Part shown: positions 30,401 to 40,247 of the stretch, piece after piece | Layout of the letters: each line of letters opens with the position of its first letter | How positions within the stretch are numbered: position 1 is the stretch's first letter | Virus record (IMG/VR): IMGVR_UViG_3300032323_003754 | Span: 19,214-83,213 of that record | DNA: 64,000 nucleotides | From: a virus | Strand: one strand, 5' to 3' | Translations under genes and position numbers: made by a program | The notes under the pieces: generated by a model | What the model was told of the DNA's origin: nothing | Database searches by the model: none | What the model saw: only the letters and a program-made list of their open reading frames with translations

Positions 30401-31015
30401 TTAGTTAAACCTTCTCAGGGACCTGTAGGAACAAGAGGATTTGTATATCCTGCATTTAGACATTCATCAGGTTTCGAGGCTTCGAGCACCGAGGTATTTA
30501 GTCCTACTGTTACAAATCAAACAAAGGGATACCAGCAACTTGCATACAACAAAGTAGCTAATAATAGCTATGGCGTTGCTGGAGATAATCAATCATACCC
30601 AGAAAAACTTGGATTTAGCCCTGATGATGAATTTTTAATAGGCAAATATTCATGTGGCTCTTATCTTTACATGGCACCTTCTAGCCATTATCCTATACAG
30701 GTAGAAGGATCAACATCATTAGCAGTAAAAACTCTTTCTCCAGGAACAGAAAATGCAATAGTTATACCGGTTTTATTCCAGATGAGATGTCAGGATAAAC
30801 TAGGATTTGTTGGAGGATTTAGAAACAGTGGTACGATTAGAAACGTAACATATACCAAAAAAATAGGAATAGATATAAAAGTAAGTAACGAAGAGGTATT
30901 TTCTTTTGATCTATCTATATCAGGAAGTTATACTAAATCAGCTCTAGCATCTCCGACATATTCGAATTTTAAAGACACTCTTGGATATAGAAGATTTGAC
31001 CAAGCCCAACCATAA
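27458..31015 (+). CDS. Large virion protein, probable tail/baseplate (1185 aa)
   Basis: A 1185-residue protein starting 1 bp after the previous stop. The N-terminus is helical (SISSLLAQFLRLQKNSLEII). Residues about 440-510 form a coiled coil with Ser/Thr-rich hinge (NEIESINKSIDQARSEISQL). A fibronectin-III-like stretch follows near 525-650 (YRIRGFWPMPSPVTDG, FRVRYRYLTKQGNST, KVEIKVASVSEAGWPLNP). The last 350 residues are beta-rich with receptor-binding-like composition. It is encoded between two other large structural proteins. No firm homology; assigned to the virion by context and composition. Confidence 0.6.
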   Translation: MAGTKNSISSLLAQFLRLQKNSLEIINKLSNATTSKQDTVNVEFLDDNNVTSIVSIPSWGYIINEIKRLDSNIKTLTGLDDGNANVRNADGTVSRIYQSKPLIDPIAPSTLQVPSNFKFRSNHFFESFLNPLLFVTFDLDGQVDPGTKRVFVKRIIANTSTDAQRNYFDTNLKGRNDISDADYMNSLFGQGITYTIDESPEDLPLQVIRYRGTFSVLRVFDQTLPVTVGGQTINQNVRKYKLDVVSYKDTISNSTNPDRQLKIGDLLMTSTGSKFEITNVDISESTVVLKRINGYDPVPIGLNALTLASEMLSPLQLNVNVGHDERQAIFIKAINDEKNVTGSSYSNGVVFHSNEMLINTTDGTMNLDDFYKSQVADFGAQFLGNTKEKVIPSVYGLTPNSPSLSASSFKVVQINKQITQTNTSEKFANTVQTKVKLQNEIESINKSIDQARSEISQLVTTSVTTSSGSTRESLLSKIDSLTKEKSTKTSLLQTVIQDLNNLTATAPEITESPKYRIRGFWPMPSPVTDGKTGNQDVVQFRVRYRYLTKQGNSTSTDEIKFIDNDGTERRATYSNWIEYKTDIRKKGYDTNTKKYFWLDEDVQNADVPNINQVDIPITAGEKVEIKVASVSEAGWPLNPLESDFSAPITVDFPEEFVTANGNSQYVDQNKNDQVLVSLQQDLSSRGLDSHLSTAFNSGDKYYAHVADTISSGFFDSTGKSLDLYQKILSMDKEIASLKALISVAKGVLSVFVKDNTGNMISVKRGSVVELFTGYYNEILDLTNSSNYGKIVSSLYTIELRNDTASPLELSSVIPGGQNLIALPNTDATASSDYRDFRKYDLTPISLTGIKSTDVAIGLTGSNFFIHPSPFQSSNSNSQFVYCRYKSVGFDEDLYFTPQSTSAWDENTGVSGIPLDLGILLPFNPTGTSTPGVSNSFVWGGTYDTVNKIPLGNGKLNEFCVHIDHPIVSNESKQSSPKTFKELVKPSQGPVGTRGFVYPAFRHSSGFEASSTEVFSPTVTNQTKGYQQLAYNKVANNSYGVAGDNQSYPEKLGFSPDDEFLIGKYSCGSYLYMAPSSHYPIQVEGSTSLAVKTLSPGTENAIVIPVLFQMRCQDKLGFVGGFRNSGTIRNVTYTKKIGIDIKVSNEEVFSFDLSISGSYTKSALASPTYSNFKDTLGYRRFDQAQP

Positions 31016-31025
31016 CTATTAAAGA

Positions 31026-34000
31026 ATGGCCGAAAAGAAAGACAAATACAAATCATCGTTTGGAGTAGTAAGAGCCAACCCTAGAATTTCTGGTAATTTA
31101 AAACTTACCGTTGATTCAGGTTCTAATATATGGCTTAACTCTATAGATTCTAACGATGAAATGTCAAAGAACGAGTATAAAGGATATAGGATATCTCCTG
31201 ACGGAGATTTCTCTCAGGACGTTTATAACTTCTTTAATAAAGGAAAGACCCCAACTAATTTTATATTTGGTATAAAGAATGAGGAAAAACCACAAGAAAC
31301 ATATACAAGCTCGTTAGATCTTCAATATGATGGGTTTTATCACATGGGGGTTACCCCATTAATATCTGACGTTTATAGTGAAGACTTTTCATACCTTGCA
31401 CCAATGTGGCTTGGTACGGACATTCCTAAATATTTTGTTATTTTTAGAGTAGATGATCCTATAGATTTTTCATATCTAGTAAAAGTTACTTCATTAGAGA
31501 TTGGAAAAAATTATAAGGTTATTGAAAATTACGGGGTGGATACAACATCTCCTCAGTATCAACAGTATCAAATTAAATCCGACGGAATTACATATTCTTC
31601 AGGAACTATCTTTATTGCAACATCTTCAAACTTTACATCCTTATCCGGTAACGGTAGTGTTATTCTTTTGGATGGTAATTATAACAAGCAATTTGTAGGT
31701 GATATACAAGATCATTTCGTGGAGAATATACTTCCTAAATCGTCTGTTGTTGCAACCTTTTCCTTACAGGGGGATACTAAGGTAGGAAAATATATTAGAA
31801 AAATCCAGGCAAACTCAAATTATACGCAATCCCTGATTGATGTAAAGTTTGAACAAAATTCACTTAGCACATATAATGGCGTTTCTGTTAAAGATGGGGT
31901 ATACACTAAAAAAGGAGAATACTTAAATTCTAACTTTGTTACCGATTCTACTGTCATAGAGTTAGACCAAATAGTTACTGATGGATTTAAAAGAAATGAT
32001 ATAATATCTTACAATCTATTAAATCTTGAGTTTTTATTTACTGACGAAAATGCAGATCTTTACACCATAAATAGATATTATGGATTTTATGTTGATGATA
32101 TTACTACTGGAAAATTTAAACTTTCCGGAGAATCATTTTATCAAAACTCCCTAACTGAAGGAAATTTTCCGGAGCCTAAATCTGCTACACAGATCTCCGA
32201 TAAAATGACTTCATCTTTTTATCAAACTAACGAAAATGGGGTTAAACTATTTGTAGATCCTTCGTCTAAATGGGGATATGTTCCAACATCGGATGATGTA
32301 CACATTAATGATAGATTAAAGATATTTTACGTAAAAGATAAAAATCATAATTTCCATTCATATAAGCAAGTTAAGGATTATCAAAACTCTGCAACAGATA
32401 ATGATAAATGGGGAACCGGTACACCGTCCGAAGATTTAATAATTCTCAAAAATAAAATAATAGATCTTTCTATTTTTTCCGGAGCGGACAAAACTAAAAC
32501 TAAAGAATATAAGGGCACTTTAACAAAATCTGGTGGAAGATCATACTCTACCATTAAAATAACAGACGAACTTACACCAAATGATGCAATAGTTCTTTAT
32601 CACCCTTTTGGAGAAAACCTAATAAACAGTAGGAGATATGACTATTTTGTTGCATCAGATCTAACATACGTTAAACCCGGATGGGGTCCAGGAAGTTTTA
32701 GCGACGAAGGAGGTGCTTATTATTTTCATCCGTTTGGAACTAATGAAGAAATAGCATTGTCTATCACTAATGTTTTAAATAGCGTTAATTATAAATCATA
32801 TAGAGCTTTCAATTCTGGAAATGAGATTATTATCAGAACAGAAGGAAGCGATCGCAGAAACGATGGAATGTTTTCCCTTTTTATCTATAAAGATTTTTAC
32901 AACAAATCTCAGTTTACTGATACTGGAAAAATTTATTTTAACGACATTGATGGTAAGGATTTAACCGATGTGTTGAATTTTATAGGAGGTTCCGAGTACA
33001 CCAATACTAGAATTAAGGTTACAAATATAGATGCTAGTAAAATCTCGGTAGATAAAAGTTACGTTAGAACTAATTTCGGTTTTTCTAAGGTTAAATTTAT
33101 AGGAAAATGTATAGACTACGACCCGACTGAGATAGAGTTCAATCGTATAAAAAATTATGATACACATTCTGTAATAGAAATAGAAAACAATACCCATACT
33201 ATATTAGTAGGATCCAATAGTACAATCGTAGTAGAGGAATTAATTGATGTAGAGACCGGGGTATTTTCTATGTATGGTCTTAAAGATCTGGACGTGGATT
33301 TCTGGTCCAGTAACTACGGAAAAACCCCAACTGAGGAGTATTATAGATATGTCGATGTCCAGCCTGATGGGATAACTCCTATTATACAGGGTATAGACTA
33401 TGCTGTAGCTTTAGGTTCTATTGTTGAATACATGGGTACTAACTATGGTCAAGGAGCTACTGCAGGATTCATTTTTAGAGGTGGAACTGGTACTGCTTAT
33501 AAACTAATTCAATCATCAAATACCTCCAGATCAAATGTGGTACCTGCACCCTTTGTTAATTCTATAACGAATGCAGCTTCTGGAATAAACGATCCTTTAG
33601 TCGATATTGATAAATTTCCTGGATTCCTGGGATTACAAGATATTAAATTTTTAAATGATACCTCTACTATACTAACAAAAGAGGATCAGATGTATTTTGG
33701 AAAGGTTGATAGTGAGTACGATGTATTAAAGGAAAATTATATCAGAAATCTTTCAAACGTATCTAGAGTTATTCCATATATCACTAAATGGGTATATCAA
33801 GGGGGAATAGATGTTAGGGGAAATGATTATAGATTAAACTCTAGCCCTGCATTTACACCTCTTAACTTTTCACCTAGCTTTTTTAGTCCAGGAAGAGATC
33901 CTTTATATTTTACCAACGAGTGGTATTTATTAGAAAATCCTCCAATACTAGCAACACAAAAACTTATTGCGGATACAAATAATTATTGTACAGGGAGTAT

Positions 34001-36683
34001 TTCTTTATCATCCTTACAAAATGCTGATCCTTCAGAGGAGGATTATTTTGTTAACTATTTTACTGTTGATGGAAACGACTACTACAATTTAGATCCTGTT
34101 AAATTTAGTGAAATAAAAAGTAAGGCTGCAGATCAGAGATATACATATTTTACATACGATTCTGCATCCGGATTTTCTGAAACTCTATTTAGAGGAGTTA
34201 AAGTTAGGATCAAAGAAAGAACCGATACTTCTTTAAAAACAAAAGAGAGAAACCTATTTAAGTCGGGGGATCAGAAATTTAAGGGTTATAAGTTTTCTTG
34301 TATTCTTAAATCGATAGATGATCCAGATCCTTATTCTGTAACATCACCGGTCACGTTTAATGTTATACAGAATGATACATTCAAAACTGTTACTCTGGTT
34401 ATTACTATCATTAACAACGATCTAAGATTTACTGATTTTGAATCTCTGTCTGATGTATTGTATAATCCTAATTCGGATGCTAATCTTTTATTTAGCAGTG
34501 CTACTGGTTCTTGGTATTATAATCCGACTGGTATTTATGGAGGATCAGATTACTTTGGTTTATACTCCATTAGTAACAAATATAGACATTCGGTTACTGG
34601 TAGTTCTTCTTTATCTGAAAGAGCTAGATTATTAGGGGGAGGAACACTTTCATCTATGATAGGTGATGTTAAATTAAGCTCTGGGTTAAATGTAACCACT
34701 AGAGCAACCATAGGAATATCTTCTTATGTTGGATTTGATAGTTTTAATGGAAGCGGTATAATTCCTATAGTAGTTAATGAAGGATACGACACAGATTTGA
34801 GAGAGGAAGTTAAATTCTTTTCTCCATCAACACCCGTTTCGGGTCCTTCTACTAGACCTTCTTCTTTTAGGGATCAATATACCCTATTCTCTCCTAAACC
34901 TAATGACCCTGGTCAGTACTGGGAGAAAATACCTTGGCCTACCGGTGCTGGTAAAAACTATTTAAATTTTAATGAGGTATCTACGGTATCTTCATATTTG
35001 TTTGATTTTACTAATCTTGGCTATAGCCCGCCATTATTTACCAAAGTCCCTGTTGCTATTTCTTACAGTATGATTCAAAATAAATCTGTATATCAATTTT
35101 CATCCGGTGAAAATTATTGGGAGTATGTTTTTAATAAAATATCATTTCCCGAGATTTATAAACTCTTTTCAGAAGATAATGGTTATATTAATTACACCAG
35201 AACTTATTGGGATTCTTCTAGATCACTAACTGTCACTGAAAGCGATACGTATGTTTTAGAATTCACCAAACCATCATCGTTTATACAGAACTCAAGAAAA
35301 ATCCCTCTGGAGGATAATTTTAAGCCTGAGAAATATTCAAATACACTAGTAGGATATCAGCTTATAAACGAAAACAGTGTTACTGAATTTTTTAGATATG
35401 GCGGGGGATACTCTCCTAAATTCGTTGATGTCCTTCCTTTCTCTAATATAAAAGACGATTATTTAAGTTCGGATAGAAACAATCCTAATTCTTTAGATGT
35501 TATAGTTTCACTTAGAGAAAAAACAAGAGAAGATTCTAAATTTTATGGAGTAGGATCAATCTATGAAATATTGATAGATGGATCGCCTAGGAAAAAATTA
35601 AGACTTGTTAAAGGAAACACCTATAATTTTATTTTTGATAATTTCCGTTCAACGCTTCATAGTGGAGCTTTCCCTATAAAGAAGGATTTTGTAATATCCT
35701 TAGTTGAAAATTCGGGGGATCCCCAGAATTCGTACACTACAAAGTACACATTAGGAACGACAAGTTCAACTTTTACTGTTCCTGAAAATATACCTAACGA
35801 AGTATATTATGAACTAGAGGGGGAAAACTTCTCTGGTGGATCCGCTACCATAGTTGAAAGTTTAGAATATAAAAATACAACATTCGGTATAGAAAAAGAT
35901 TCTTTTGCAACTGTTAAGAATCTAAATTTCTATAAATATGCGAAATCAAATCCGTTCGGTATAGATCCTGAATCTGGATATAAATTACAATATCCACTTA
36001 TAGGAGAAACCCCAATAGACAGAAGAGATCTATTTATTTTTGAAAGTACCTGGGATGCTGGGAGATATCAAGAATATCTTGCCCCTACGACATATCAATA
36101 TCTACCAGGAACGAAGAATATGATAGAACAAAAATCTTTCTTAGGAAGTAAGGCAATGAAAACCCCGAATCTTATAAAAGAACAACTACAGCTTAAATAT
36201 CCTTCTTCGGTTAATGACGTTTTTAACTCAAATTCGGACCTTTATCCTAAGTATGAAATTATATGGGAAGAAACCGATACTGAGATAAAGGCCTTACTAT
36301 TGATCAATAGAACAGCGATAAAGCATTTCCAGAAGGGTGGAATAGACAAGAGATTTTCAGAATTACTTGTTTCTGAGTTTGGTATCGGAAATGATACGAC
36401 CTTAACTGACGATGTGGATGAATACATTAAAAATAACATTCTCCCACAATACGAAGCAAAAGAAATAAGCGTGTATATTAAAAAGATACAAATTACACCA
36501 GGTGTAGATTTACAACCAATAATTACAGATCTTTCTGACTATCAAAAGATCTCTAGTGGATTTTTAAAATCTACCAATAACGATATAACAAAAAAATCAC
36601 CTCTCGAGTATGAATTTAGACTTAGAAAAGATCCTTCTTTTGATTATTCAGTAGCTTTCTCTTTTCTGGTCGGAAAAATATAA
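31026..36683 (+). CDS. Very large virion protein (1885 aa), unassigned
   Basis: An 1885-residue protein beginning 10 bp after its neighbour. The N-terminal part contains FGVVRANPRISGNLKLTVDS and YKGYRISPDGDFSQDVYNFF, then LDLQYDGFYHMGVTPLISDV and APMWLGTDIPKYFVIFRVDD. Most of the chain is beta-rich with many Tyr, Asn, Ser and Gly residues and no membrane segments. The C-terminal 130 residues are more charged and helical. It has no enzymatic motif that I can see. It is probably a baseplate-peripheral or long-fibre protein, encoded between other virion genes and upstream of the collar fibre. Confidence 0.55.
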   Translation: MAEKKDKYKSSFGVVRANPRISGNLKLTVDSGSNIWLNSIDSNDEMSKNEYKGYRISPDGDFSQDVYNFFNKGKTPTNFIFGIKNEEKPQETYTSSLDLQYDGFYHMGVTPLISDVYSEDFSYLAPMWLGTDIPKYFVIFRVDDPIDFSYLVKVTSLEIGKNYKVIENYGVDTTSPQYQQYQIKSDGITYSSGTIFIATSSNFTSLSGNGSVILLDGNYNKQFVGDIQDHFVENILPKSSVVATFSLQGDTKVGKYIRKIQANSNYTQSLIDVKFEQNSLSTYNGVSVKDGVYTKKGEYLNSNFVTDSTVIELDQIVTDGFKRNDIISYNLLNLEFLFTDENADLYTINRYYGFYVDDITTGKFKLSGESFYQNSLTEGNFPEPKSATQISDKMTSSFYQTNENGVKLFVDPSSKWGYVPTSDDVHINDRLKIFYVKDKNHNFHSYKQVKDYQNSATDNDKWGTGTPSEDLIILKNKIIDLSIFSGADKTKTKEYKGTLTKSGGRSYSTIKITDELTPNDAIVLYHPFGENLINSRRYDYFVASDLTYVKPGWGPGSFSDEGGAYYFHPFGTNEEIALSITNVLNSVNYKSYRAFNSGNEIIIRTEGSDRRNDGMFSLFIYKDFYNKSQFTDTGKIYFNDIDGKDLTDVLNFIGGSEYTNTRIKVTNIDASKISVDKSYVRTNFGFSKVKFIGKCIDYDPTEIEFNRIKNYDTHSVIEIENNTHTILVGSNSTIVVEELIDVETGVFSMYGLKDLDVDFWSSNYGKTPTEEYYRYVDVQPDGITPIIQGIDYAVALGSIVEYMGTNYGQGATAGFIFRGGTGTAYKLIQSSNTSRSNVVPAPFVNSITNAASGINDPLVDIDKFPGFLGLQDIKFLNDTSTILTKEDQMYFGKVDSEYDVLKENYIRNLSNVSRVIPYITKWVYQGGIDVRGNDYRLNSSPAFTPLNFSPSFFSPGRDPLYFTNEWYLLENPPILATQKLIADTNNYCTGSISLSSLQNADPSEEDYFVNYFTVDGNDYYNLDPVKFSEIKSKAADQRYTYFTYDSASGFSETLFRGVKVRIKERTDTSLKTKERNLFKSGDQKFKGYKFSCILKSIDDPDPYSVTSPVTFNVIQNDTFKTVTLVITIINNDLRFTDFESLSDVLYNPNSDANLLFSSATGSWYYNPTGIYGGSDYFGLYSISNKYRHSVTGSSSLSERARLLGGGTLSSMIGDVKLSSGLNVTTRATIGISSYVGFDSFNGSGIIPIVVNEGYDTDLREEVKFFSPSTPVSGPSTRPSSFRDQYTLFSPKPNDPGQYWEKIPWPTGAGKNYLNFNEVSTVSSYLFDFTNLGYSPPLFTKVPVAISYSMIQNKSVYQFSSGENYWEYVFNKISFPEIYKLFSEDNGYINYTRTYWDSSRSLTVTESDTYVLEFTKPSSFIQNSRKIPLEDNFKPEKYSNTLVGYQLINENSVTEFFRYGGGYSPKFVDVLPFSNIKDDYLSSDRNNPNSLDVIVSLREKTREDSKFYGVGSIYEILIDGSPRKKLRLVKGNTYNFIFDNFRSTLHSGAFPIKKDFVISLVENSGDPQNSYTTKYTLGTTSSTFTVPENIPNEVYYELEGENFSGGSATIVESLEYKNTTFGIEKDSFATVKNLNFYKYAKSNPFGIDPESGYKLQYPLIGETPIDRRDLFIFESTWDAGRYQEYLAPTTYQYLPGTKNMIEQKSFLGSKAMKTPNLIKEQLQLKYPSSVNDVFNSNSDLYPKYEIIWEETDTEIKALLLINRTAIKHFQKGGIDKRFSELLVSEFGIGNDTTLTDDVDEYIKNNILPQYEAKEISVYIKKIQITPGVDLQPIITDLSDYQKISSGFLKSTNNDITKKSPLEYEFRLRKDPSFDYSVAFSFLVGKI

Positions 36684-36691
36684 GGGAGATA

Positions 36692-36699
36692 TATATAAA
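36692..36699 (+). promoter_or_regulatory. Candidate late promoter (TATATAAA)
   Basis: Exact TATATAAA preceded by GATA in the 31-bp gap before the collar fibre gene, 15 bp upstream of its ATG. Part of the recurring set; function inferred. Confidence 0.5.
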
Positions 36700-36714
36700 A
36701 ACTAATAGAGCGAG

Positions 36715-39700
36715 ATGCCGCAAATAAACATACTAAATATTCTTCCTGGTGATCAACAATCAATACTAGTTGACAAGGTTAATTATAACTTTGACCAGAT
36801 ATTAACAGCTGGTGGAGGACCACAAGGACCGCAAGGTATTAGGGGTGCTACAGGGGCTATAGGACCTCAAGGAATTCAGGGACCTACCGGACCTCAGGGA
36901 TTAAGAGGAGCTAGATGGTACGTACAGCCATCTGCACCAGCTACTGGAAATCTTTTAAATACCCCTTGGGGGGAACCTGAACTTGGAGATTATTGGCTTT
37001 CTGGAACAAGCGATGCTAATCCTCTTGGCGTATATGTTTATGATGAAACCGTCCCAGGAACACTTAATTGGGTATATTCTAATGTTTCTTTTAACAATAC
37101 ATCGGTATTTACTGCTATTGATAATCTGAATAACACAAATGACAGGGCTTTAATTCACGATACGGAGTTTAGTAATAAATATGGACTAGTTCTTAGTGAT
37201 TACGGTGTTGTTGGCGGGGAAACTAATTTCAATTATGATTCTGCATTTGTTAGTAAATTTACAATAAACGCAGAAAGAGCTAAATTAAAAATAGCTACTG
37301 ATCCTGTGCAGGGTGCATCATCTTTGATTTCATTTGGTCGTGCAAATCTGGATAACGCAAACGGAGAAACTGGAGCTTCTTTCAGTCAAGGACACAACCC
37401 AAGATTTCAATGGAAAGTACCAGCCGCAACGAATGCTAATTATGATATTCAATTTTTTAGCCCCGTTGGAAATTTCGAGATACTTGCATCTGCTAGCACG
37501 TTTGGTGTAACTGGAGCAAATATTAGAATGTATGCTTCCTCTAATATAACATTAATAGGAAATACATTTACAATCACTAGAACAGGAGCGGGTAACACAT
37601 ATACCTCTACAGGGACTGGAACTTATGATGTGAGTGGATCTCAAATAAGATTTTCTCCAACATACACAGATACTATAGGTAATTTTATAGTTGGAGACGC
37701 TGTTAATACTGGTGGATCTAAAGGTATAGTTATTTCAACATCTGCAAATACCCCAGGAAGATCCTTAGTATTTAAAAGTCATCAATCTTTAGCTACTGAT
37801 TCTGCTTATGGTAAAATAGCAGCAGAAAAGCAAAACGGAACATCCCCGGTTTCTAGTATAGGGTTTGTAGCAGATGGTACAGGTACAAGAATAGATTTTT
37901 CTGTAAGTAACGGAAGTTCAAACGATTTAAATAGATTAAGACTTGATAAAGATGGTAACCTACAATTTAGAGCGGTTGATTCTTCGATTTATATGCAGGA
38001 CGTTGGTACTGGTGCTGCCGGATTAAATCTTTCTATATCTGCAGGATCAGGTGGAGGCGGTGGTAATCTGATACTAAACGGAGGATCCGTTCCTGGAGGA
38101 TTTACAAGCGGTAAGGTTATTATAAATCCCGGAGCAGTTGCTTCGGGGTCTGGATCTAGTCTTGGTAGTGTTTATTTACATACTACCCAATCCAATAAAA
38201 CAAACGTCAGTGGTGTTTCTATAGGAATAGATTCTAACACATCAGTTGATGCAGCATTAGTAGTTGCAGATACCAACTATAACATACCTGCAGGAGATAT
38301 ATTCGAGCTTAAAACGTATGCACAAAGAGCAATTGCTAGAAACACGGATCTTTCAGTTGATACCTCTCATTTCTTTGGATTTGACGGAGATGGGTATGCA
38401 ACTAAGGGCTTACCGTTCAACCCGACACTTGGATCTGGTGGATATGCATTATCCTCTGATAATTATAATTTGGACTATTATGCAGAAGGGGATTGGAACA
38501 GTAGTTTATCTCTAACTACTATAGGATCAGTTGCTGGCTGGGATTCAAGTAAATATAAAATAGTTAAATCTAGATTCACAAGAATAGGTGATACTGTTCA
38601 AGTGGATTTTGTTATAAAAATTGATTCTCTAACTTCCGGCATTGCTACACCTTCTCCTGCATCTAATGGATTTATGTATATTTCTGGATTTCCTTATTCC
38701 CCAGATTTTAGTAGAGTTAGATTAGGAACTGCAACCAACTTATACACAGCACCTGCTATGCCACTTGTATCGATTAAAGGATCCGGATTTGGTAATTCCA
38801 TTAATACCGGAGGAGGAAATCCAGTAGGGACTATACAAATATATCCTGGTGCTAATATACCTGCAGGATGGCTAACCTGCGACGGGTCTGCTATATCAAG
38901 AACAACGTATGCTGATTTATTTGCGTCAATAGGAACAACCTACGGGAATGGTGACGGTGGAACAACATTTAACCTTCCAGATTTAAGAGGTAAATTTATT
39001 AGAGGTTTAGGTGGAAATTCGTTGGGATTAACAGAAACACAGGCTGATGAGATAAAATCTCACTCTCACGTTCTTAATTACAAAAAAGGAGCATCCGACG
39101 ATAATGAATCAGGAATCTCTGGAGAATATATGAGAAAACTCGGTGCAGGAGGGGGATCCAATTATGGTAATGGAACAACTACCACGGAAACTTCAGGAAG
39201 CGGCATAGAAACCAGACCGGTCAATATGGCAATGAATTACATTATCTATGCCGGATCTACGTCAGGGGCTTCAACACAGACTGAACTTTCTGGTGCATTT
39301 GTTAACGAGAGTAATGGAAGATTTTATATCTATAATGGAAGCGGTAATTTGAACGTTTCTAATGTTCCTGCAGGAACTGGGGTTACCTCATATTTATATG
39401 GTAGTTTTAGTTATTTCACACTAAGTTCTACTACTTACAGTGGAATTGCTACTCCTAGTCCGATGGCACCACCACCTTCTCCAACTCCGACACCAACTCC
39501 GACACCAACACCGACGCCAACACCAACACCGACGCCAACACCGACGCCAACACCGACGCCAACACCGACTCCAACGCCAACACCGACTCCAACGCCAACA
39601 CCGACTCCAACGCCGACTCCAACGCCACAGCTATATTATTATCTTGTAGAAACTTGTGGTGGAGGTGAGCAATTTTATATTAGTACGAGTACCCAAACTG

Positions 39701-39921
39701 ATATAGGTAATGCAGTTAAGGTAAATGGAGTATGCTGTTTGGTAATTTCAACCGATAGTACTGGTACGGCCCTAGTGGATGAAACTAAATATATAGATTG
39801 CTCTGCATGTAATTCAGGGACTCCACCACCATCACCAGCACCAAGCCCAGGTGGCGGAGAAACACCAACGCCATCACCAACACCAGGAGGGCCGGGAGGA
39901 GAAGAAATACCTAATCCTTAA
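36715..39921 (+). CDS. Tail fibre with collagen-like, tail-collar and Pro-Thr hinge regions
   Basis: A 1068-residue protein. Residues about 32-66 are collagen-like G-X-Y triplets (GPQGPQGIRGATGAIGPQG). A beta-rich shaft follows. Residues about 703-766 form a phage tail collar domain: VGTIQIYPGANIPAGWLTCD, TYADLFASIGTTYG, FNLPDLRGKFIRG. The collar domain is the T4 gp12-type receptor-binding head, seen in short fibres. Another small beta domain leads to a P-T dipeptide tract (about residues 923-971). The last 97 residues are Cys-containing (VETCGGGEQF, NGVCCLVIS, DCSACNSG) and end in a second Pro-rich tail. Placing a disulfide-capable small domain after a long hinge is unusual and suggests an extra binding tip. 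Confidence 0.8.
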   Translation: MPQINILNILPGDQQSILVDKVNYNFDQILTAGGGPQGPQGIRGATGAIGPQGIQGPTGPQGLRGARWYVQPSAPATGNLLNTPWGEPELGDYWLSGTSDANPLGVYVYDETVPGTLNWVYSNVSFNNTSVFTAIDNLNNTNDRALIHDTEFSNKYGLVLSDYGVVGGETNFNYDSAFVSKFTINAERAKLKIATDPVQGASSLISFGRANLDNANGETGASFSQGHNPRFQWKVPAATNANYDIQFFSPVGNFEILASASTFGVTGANIRMYASSNITLIGNTFTITRTGAGNTYTSTGTGTYDVSGSQIRFSPTYTDTIGNFIVGDAVNTGGSKGIVISTSANTPGRSLVFKSHQSLATDSAYGKIAAEKQNGTSPVSSIGFVADGTGTRIDFSVSNGSSNDLNRLRLDKDGNLQFRAVDSSIYMQDVGTGAAGLNLSISAGSGGGGGNLILNGGSVPGGFTSGKVIINPGAVASGSGSSLGSVYLHTTQSNKTNVSGVSIGIDSNTSVDAALVVADTNYNIPAGDIFELKTYAQRAIARNTDLSVDTSHFFGFDGDGYATKGLPFNPTLGSGGYALSSDNYNLDYYAEGDWNSSLSLTTIGSVAGWDSSKYKIVKSRFTRIGDTVQVDFVIKIDSLTSGIATPSPASNGFMYISGFPYSPDFSRVRLGTATNLYTAPAMPLVSIKGSGFGNSINTGGGNPVGTIQIYPGANIPAGWLTCDGSAISRTTYADLFASIGTTYGNGDGGTTFNLPDLRGKFIRGLGGNSLGLTETQADEIKSHSHVLNYKKGASDDNESGISGEYMRKLGAGGGSNYGNGTTTTETSGSGIETRPVNMAMNYIIYAGSTSGASTQTELSGAFVNESNGRFYIYNGSGNLNVSNVPAGTGVTSYLYGSFSYFTLSSTTYSGIATPSPMAPPPSPTPTPTPTPTPTPTPTPTPTPTPTPTPTPTPTPTPTPTPTPTPTPTPTPQLYYYLVETCGGGEQFYISTSTQTDIGNAVKVNGVCCLVISTDSTGTALVDETKYIDCSACNSGTPPPSPAPSPGGGETPTPSPTPGGPGGEEIPNP
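39481..39627 (+). repeat. Pro-Thr microsatellite, 12-bp unit (ccaacaccgacg / ccgactccaacg)
   Basis: 147 bp encoding P(TP)24 inside the collar fibre gene. The 6-bp (CC-A-AC-A/G type) and 12-bp periodic units are nearly identical and in frame, so slippage would change hinge length by Pro-Thr pairs without frameshift. The tract is much more GC-rich than its neighbours. Confidence 0.95.
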
Positions 39922-39951
39922 TAGAGGCTATTAATTCTAAATTTAATTAAT

Positions 39952-40239
39952 ATGAATAAGCAGGAAACTGAAAAAATAAAATCGATAATAAATAATTATA
40001 AATCGATCCACCAAGAACTTAATTCCTATGAAAAAAGATTAGAAAATATGTCTTTAGGAATTGAGGAGAAACTCGAAGATGAGATCTTCTTAGTTGGGAG
40101 TAAAATTAAAAAGTGTATAAAAAAACTAGAAGACGAAAGAATTCTGGAAAGAAAATTCTATTCATCCCTTGAAAAAAAATATGGGCCGGGTGAATTGGAC
40201 ATAAATACTTTAGAATATAAAAGTAAAAAGACAATATAA
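39952..40239 (+). CDS. Small coiled-coil protein (95 aa)
   Basis: A 95-residue, strongly charged, almost wholly helical protein (NNYKSIHQELNSYEKRLENM; KIKKCIKKLEDERILERKFY). It ends with a short polar tail. No signal peptide or membrane segment. It precedes the membrane-anchored coiled-coil gene by 8 bp and is likely co-transcribed with it. Function unknown; a chaperone or partner of the next protein is possible. Confidence 0.6.
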   Translation: MNKQETEKIKSIINNYKSIHQELNSYEKRLENMSLGIEEKLEDEIFLVGSKIKKCIKKLEDERILERKFYSSLEKKYGPGELDINTLEYKSKKTI

Positions 40240-40247
40240 AATTAATC

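Noticed and set aside
39440-39649. Alternative frame over the Pro-Thr tract (His/Arg/Gln-rich)
   Set aside because: Shadow of the microsatellite in the collar fibre gene; composition is explained by the repeat.
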